From Plakobranchus ocellatus (taxonomy: Eukaryota > Mollusca > Gastropoda > Plakobranchidae): a stretch of 34,710 bases of DNA. The notes below the pieces were generated by a model. The model worked only from the letters and a program-made list of their open reading frames with translations, was not told the DNA's origin and ran no database searches. The translations under genes were made by a program, and so were the position numbers. This document shows positions 31,134 to 34,710 of the stretch, one piece after another. How positions within the stretch are numbered: position 1 is the stretch's first letter; each line of letters starts with the position of its first letter. The stretch covers positions 1,422,722 through 1,457,431 of the forward strand of contig BLXT01000264.1 in NCBI GenBank assembly GCA_019648995.1, in the 5' to 3' direction.

Positions 31134-33988
31134 TTTATATTTTTTATGACCTGCCTTTACATTTCTGCGGCAAACGTGGGGTGTAAGTCTACTCTTCTTT
31201 TTTGTTTTCATTTGCCACTCAAAAGCGTGTTTTGTTCTGTAGAGTTTGTGGCCAATCAAAATGTTTCGATTCCAATAATTCCTCACGAATGTCGAAGTTG
31301 ACATTGCCAAATCTTTGATTTCCTTAATTCATTGTATTTTGTCTAATTTTGTTTCCATATAAGCTAATTCTAATGATAATTTTCCTGCCTTAATAGCCAT
31401 GATTCTGTGCTTGATCATGTGCCCACGTCTGTGTACAGGGACGATTATGTGCCAATGAAATCCTGTTTATTCTATTGCATAGATAATGTTAAAAAAAATG
31501 AATGATTGCAATGCTTTGGTTTTTTTTTTTTATCTTCAATTGATCTTTTTAAAACGAACGCTTGAGCAGACGATATAGGAAAGTGAACACTCTCGTAAAT
31601 AACACATAAAGGATTAATCAACAAGATTCCACATTCCTCCACCATACATGTCTTTGGTTTTGTCTTGCGTGGAACTCTTTCAAGGCATGAAAATGTCAAG
31701 GGCTTTTAGAGATAGTTAATATTCGTGTGTTACTTTGAGTTAGAATTTCTCAATAACTGAGTCGTCAATAGAGTGGTTCGTTCAGTGAAGCACATTGCGA
31801 AATAACGCTGGTGATTTTTTTTTTTTTTTTTTAGGAAAACGATCGACACTAAATTGCTTTTAACTTCTTACGAAAATTGATCAGGATTTTGAAATGCTAG
31901 CATTCAGAAATTATTTAAATAACATTCTGTTTAACCATTGAAGTTATGTTTTCTTCACTCATAAGTAGTGGTGACTTACAACAAATGATGGACAATATCC
32001 TTACGAGATTGAGAAATAGGCTTGGTATAAAGATAATGCACTAAAGAGACAATTGTTTCTAAGCAATCAACTTGTCAATTTACCTTGAGCCTTACACTTA
32101 TTTTAAAATGTTAAATGAACTTTTTCTAGCATAGAAAGATTTAAGAATCTTAGGTTCGTGTATGTATGTAACAAGCAGGACGTTCAGTTTAAATGTCGAA
32201 ATACTTCCCTTCTTCCATGAATTTAAAAATCATAATCATTGAGAAGGTAATAAAATGGTTTGAAATTCTTCAATAATTCTAATGCCTCCCTCTTCAAAAC
32301 TTAGTCTTCTTCAGAATATCACATAGCTTGGAGATGCAATTAAACAACAAAGCTAAGTGTGTTATTTGGTGCCCCCAAAAATTACATTTAAAACTCTGAT
32401 TGGTTAAAAAAAACACAGACTCTATCTGCAAGTCATATGACTTTCCAAAAAGGATAAGTAAGTCGTGGAGTGAGACTAAAAAGTTCATGCCAACGTAACA
32501 CTTTTTGCAGTGTTTTAGGCCGGCCTCTAAGTTCTAGATAGCTCAAATTTGAACCCAAATTTCAACAGTATTTTATAATCGGTTTTATTTGGAGCAAATG
32601 CATTTCAAATTTGAAGCCATACATAAACCAAATAATTATAATAAAGCTTTTTTTCTGTTTGCAGACGGAATTTTTCTTCTCTGTAATTACTACACTTTTC
32701 CCATTAAAAAGGCTCCATCTGAAACTTATTATGTTTTTACATAGTTATCACTTCAAGAATTGAATTTAGAGTTCTTTTATGACAGTAATTGGTCTTACTA
32801 TGATGTATGATTGAAAAAAGACCAACAGTAAATTGTCACAATAGTGGTAGGTACTGAGTATCGGTAATTTAGAAACCCATCTCTGTTTCTGCAAGACTCT
32901 TGCAGTGTCTTAATTTTTCTGCCACTTCAGTTCCAAGGTTCTCTTGATGGTTTCACCCCTTCATAATTCTTATTTCATTCTGGTTGTGACATTTTACAGA
33001 TCTTGTCATAAAGTCTGGTCTGTAATAGGCCAAGTACATGGACACCAAAGGGCTAAACTGTAGCAAATTATGCAAGCAAACAAACGAACAAACAAACGTA
33101 AGGTGGTCAAAATAATTATCAATGGTACATGTACATGTGAAGCCGACTCCAACTTCCTTCAACTTTGTTATAAAATAAACATTCTTATACATGTCTAGTG
33201 GGATTAAAGGCCTTTTTTGACAGTTTCCTCTCCGATATAGTTCTTTTTCTCCACCGCATCAAGGCAGAATCTTGTCTTATTTCAAAGTTAGACGAGATTA
33301 ATAAATGTATAAAATGTGTAAACTTCAGCATCCAAGAAGGCCTATACCTGCGTTATGTAAAACCTACTCGCAAAGAATCTTTAGTTATTGAAATGCAGAT
33401 TCTGCCGCTCTTATTAAGGTAAGTTTACAAATTAAAATACATCATTGTGTGGGCCCAAATTCTACACATCTTCCTTTAAATAAACCAAATAGTTTGAAGC
33501 AAAAATAAACCTTAATTTTAGAAAGAAAAACTCATCGTTAATTATTATTTTTCTCTCATCAGAATAATACAAACGGCCAGCCTGCTCTGCCTGGAGCCTG
33601 GAACCTCCTCGGAACCAATACAAACATTCACTTTAGCAGACGCGGTATAGATAGATCTCTAAACACGTCACTGCCATCGTCAGGAATCATGGTCGTCCAG
33701 CACAGAATACCTTTGCTGCCGCCGCCAGAGGTGAAGAACTGTACATCGGTTGCCGCATGCTCCACCATCTCTGGATGTTGTCTCAGAGGCCGATGTAGCA
33801 AATCAGGAAACATTTTTGATCGTTGTTATGTACGAGAGTCTCACAATGGACGTGCACAATTTCATGAAGTATGGACTCGCTCTGACTTATGCCCTTGTGC
33901 GTCGACATTCACCTGTCTGGATGTGGATTCAGGAGACATACACCCCGAGCATGGACCCAGGGGCTTCTGTATGCCGGGCATGGGATAA
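28514..33988 (+). CDS. Secreted ten-cysteine peptide precursor, prokineticin/astakine-like (2-exon model, 162 aa)
   Basis: Exon 1 (28514-28576) encodes 21 residues with a hydrophobic run (SFVVFLFIIM) and ends in phase 0 at a strong donor (ATG|GTGAGT). Exon 2 (33563-33988) follows a CTCTCATCAG acceptor and is open in phase 0 to a TAA. Residues 81-157 hold all ten domain cysteines spaced C-x5-C-x5-CC-x4-C-x9-C-x21-C-P-C-x5-C-x17-C. This is the prokineticin/astakine order, with the diagnostic CC pair and CPC. Those proteins are secreted signals with a colipase fold. A dibasic site (SRRG, residues 46-49) lies before the domain. The chain ends CMPGMG, so a C-terminal amide is possible. The weak points are that the signal exon lacks a positive n-region, the link between the exons is inferred, and another exon may lie in the 5-kb intron. 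A second frame is open across much of exon 2. Confidence 0.62.
29493..29569. repeat. (GATA)n tetranucleotide array
   Basis: About 18 nearly perfect GATA units, decaying into TTGATTGATG at the right edge. Confidence 0.97.
29776..29853. repeat. GATA array followed by (GA)n
   Basis: A short interrupted GATA run (29776-29808) passes into an uninterrupted GA run (29810-29853). With the array 200 bp upstream it makes a paired GATA cluster. Confidence 0.95.
29972..30128. repeat. Three-copy tandem repeat of about 56 bp
   Basis: Units start GCTTTACA at 29972, GCTTTACA at 30028 and GATTTACA at 30085. They share YCGAAATCTTGAA (first two), then MAGTAACRYAAYRACT. The third unit is shortened and runs into the A-box region of the SINE at 30102. 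The repeat may thus be an amplified SINE head. Confidence 0.75.
30090..30262 (+). mobile_element. tRNA-derived SINE
   Basis: The sequence has an A-box-like segment (TTGCTTCAGTGG, 30102-30113) and a B-box-like segment (GGTTTGAGCC, 30165-30174). A non-tRNA body follows (CAGAGGCCCGATCC..., 30179 onward) and then a simple-repeat tail of AAACT units at 30244-30261. Box order, body and tail are the standard SINE plan. The family is not named because I could not compare it with a library. Confidence 0.65.
31062..31130. repeat. (TA)n array
   Basis: A TA run of about 69 bp with one TGTATG interruption near 31070-31076. The Tyr/Ile-rich frames on both strands here are artefacts of it. Confidence 0.96.
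33224..33418 (+). other. Candidate 195-nt cassette exon
   Basis: It is bounded by CCTTTTTTGACAG (acceptor) and AAG|GTAAGT (consensus donor). One frame is open across the whole segment (for example KAESCLISKLDEINKCIKC). Joined in that frame to the next acceptor at 33563 it ends after 31 more codons at a TAG. In the frame set by the signal-peptide exon at 28514 it hits a TAA after 25 codons. Its inclusion would therefore replace the cysteine domain by a short tail. It could be a regulatory cassette, an exon of another transcript, or a false positive. Confidence 0.4.
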
Positions 33989-34103
33989 ATTTTGGCTCAA
34001 AATAATGCATGTCCTGTGGGGATTTATTGTCAGTTTCATTTATTCATCCTCTTCTCGATCTTTGCTTGGTTCTTACTGAACAGTATGGAAGTAGTAAGAA
34101 AAT

Positions 34104-34109
34104 AATAAA
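34104..34109 (+). terminator. Polyadenylation signal of the ten-cysteine peptide gene
   Basis: AATAAA 116 bases after the TAA stop. A second AATAAA lies at 34197-34202. Either would give a short 3' UTR. Confidence 0.6.
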
Positions 34110-34202
34110 CAGAAGCATTTTACCCTATGCTTGCTTACTTATAAAATCTATATGCTTCATTAATGGCACATTGTATATTCGTATTTCTTGAGCCGAAATA
34201 AA

Positions 34203-34710
34203 AAAAAGATATGTCGGGCAAAACAGAATATTGAAAATGAAAACAATTTAAGAAATAATATCACAAAAAAATGTATATAATTTGTACCTTCATTAGACTC
34301 TTTTATTGGAAGTTCATTTTTAAAAACCATACCATGTTCATTAAAGAGACATCATTAAATTGAGAATACCATACAGCAAAATGGCAATCTTTCCGAAGGA
34401 GGATTTGATAAAACAAAGAAAAAATATAGAAGCATCAGAATTAGCGCCTCTAAAGCTTAGGAGCGTGCAAAATATTGGTTGACAACCCAATCTGTCTGCC
34501 CCCGATTCGGTCTTTCCAGACAAAATCTTAGAGTCTTGCCTCCAGGTACCTACGTCTCGTGGCATACAGGATTATTCAGGACAAGCAATCGTTTATCTGG
34601 TCAATGGTGCCTTTGCTTTGAAACTGGTCAAATGAGATTCTCAGAGTTATTCAACACACACCAAAACACCATTTTGCGAAACTCCTCTTGGGTTTATTGC
34701 TCGACCAACC
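34203..34710. other. Unassigned right edge with a less AT-rich patch
   Basis: From about 34440 to the end the composition becomes less AT-rich. A segment at 34522-34547 has an acceptor-like TCTTTCCAG and a donor-like GTACCT but includes a stop in one frame. A minus-strand frame (34341-34565) is open for 74 codons. None resembles a known family. The patch may be the edge of a repeat or gene continuing beyond the window. Confidence 0.35.

Larger units (their letters stand above)
28577..33562 (+). other. Proposed intron of the ten-cysteine peptide gene
   Basis: This 5-kb stretch contains a poly-A run at 29093-29116, GATA and GA arrays, a 56-bp tandem repeat joined to a SINE, a (TA)n array, a candidate cassette exon at 33224-33418 and an AAAC/GAAC-rich run near 33077-33097. 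Apart from the cassette no coding sequence was recognised. Confidence 0.45.

Noticed and set aside
30978..31310. Tyr/Ile repeat frames on both strands
   Set aside because: They are translations of the (TA)n array and have no splice or family support.
1..34710. CRISPR arrays, operons, bacterial promoters
   Set aside because: The window is clearly eukaryotic (introns, LINEs, microsatellites), and no regularly spaced repeat array is present.

Overview
The window looks like ordinary euchromatic DNA from an animal, most likely a gastropod mollusc. The evidence is an AT-rich base composition, split genes with GT-AG introns and very short exons, many microsatellites, islands of repeated AGATCT/TCTAGA (around 12720 and 13056-13130), and decayed LINE, Ty3/Gypsy, SINE and MITE copies. 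The gastropod assignment is inference from general familiarity with such genomes. No similarity search was possible, and all splice models were read by eye from frame, phase and splice consensus.

Layout. On the minus strand, 2321-4643 holds three phase-compatible exons of an unidentified gene whose two ends I could not find. A possible extra minus-strand coding segment lies at 7607-7830. From about 8985 to 12235 there is a less AT-rich, decayed plus-strand mobile element. In order it carries the end of a Ty3/Gypsy-type integrase, a poorly understood repeat-bearing segment, and a broken TatD-family hydrolase (TATDN-like). From 12640 to 15706 there is a repeat nest: AGATCT-rich DNA, a (TAA)n array, three pieces of one LINE family (one with a readable reverse transcriptase core), and a clean 272-bp MITE with 73-bp inverted repeats and a 9-bp target duplication.

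From 17501 to about 25330 on the plus strand lies the best gene of the window. It has nine coding exons (two are microexons of 25 and 22 nt), and they join without a frame error into a 247-residue penta-EF-hand calcium-binding protein of the sorcin/grancalcin type. A spliced 5' leader with a possible short upstream ORF precedes it, and a polyadenylation signal follows at 25305.

From 28514 to 33988 on the plus strand I propose a two-exon gene for a secreted ten-cysteine peptide. A signal-peptide exon is followed by a terminal exon whose cysteine order matches the prokineticin/astakine (colipase-fold) family. Its 5-kb intron holds GATA and GA arrays, a tRNA-derived SINE, a (TA)n array and a candidate 195-nt cassette exon. 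A fourth LINE fragment (minus strand) lies just upstream at 27237-27467.

The genes show no sign of acting together. The neighbourhood is a gene-poor animal locus with three independent genes separated by repeats. The most unusual element is the Gypsy-integrase/TatD composite. The most biologically interesting gene is the putative prokineticin-like precursor.
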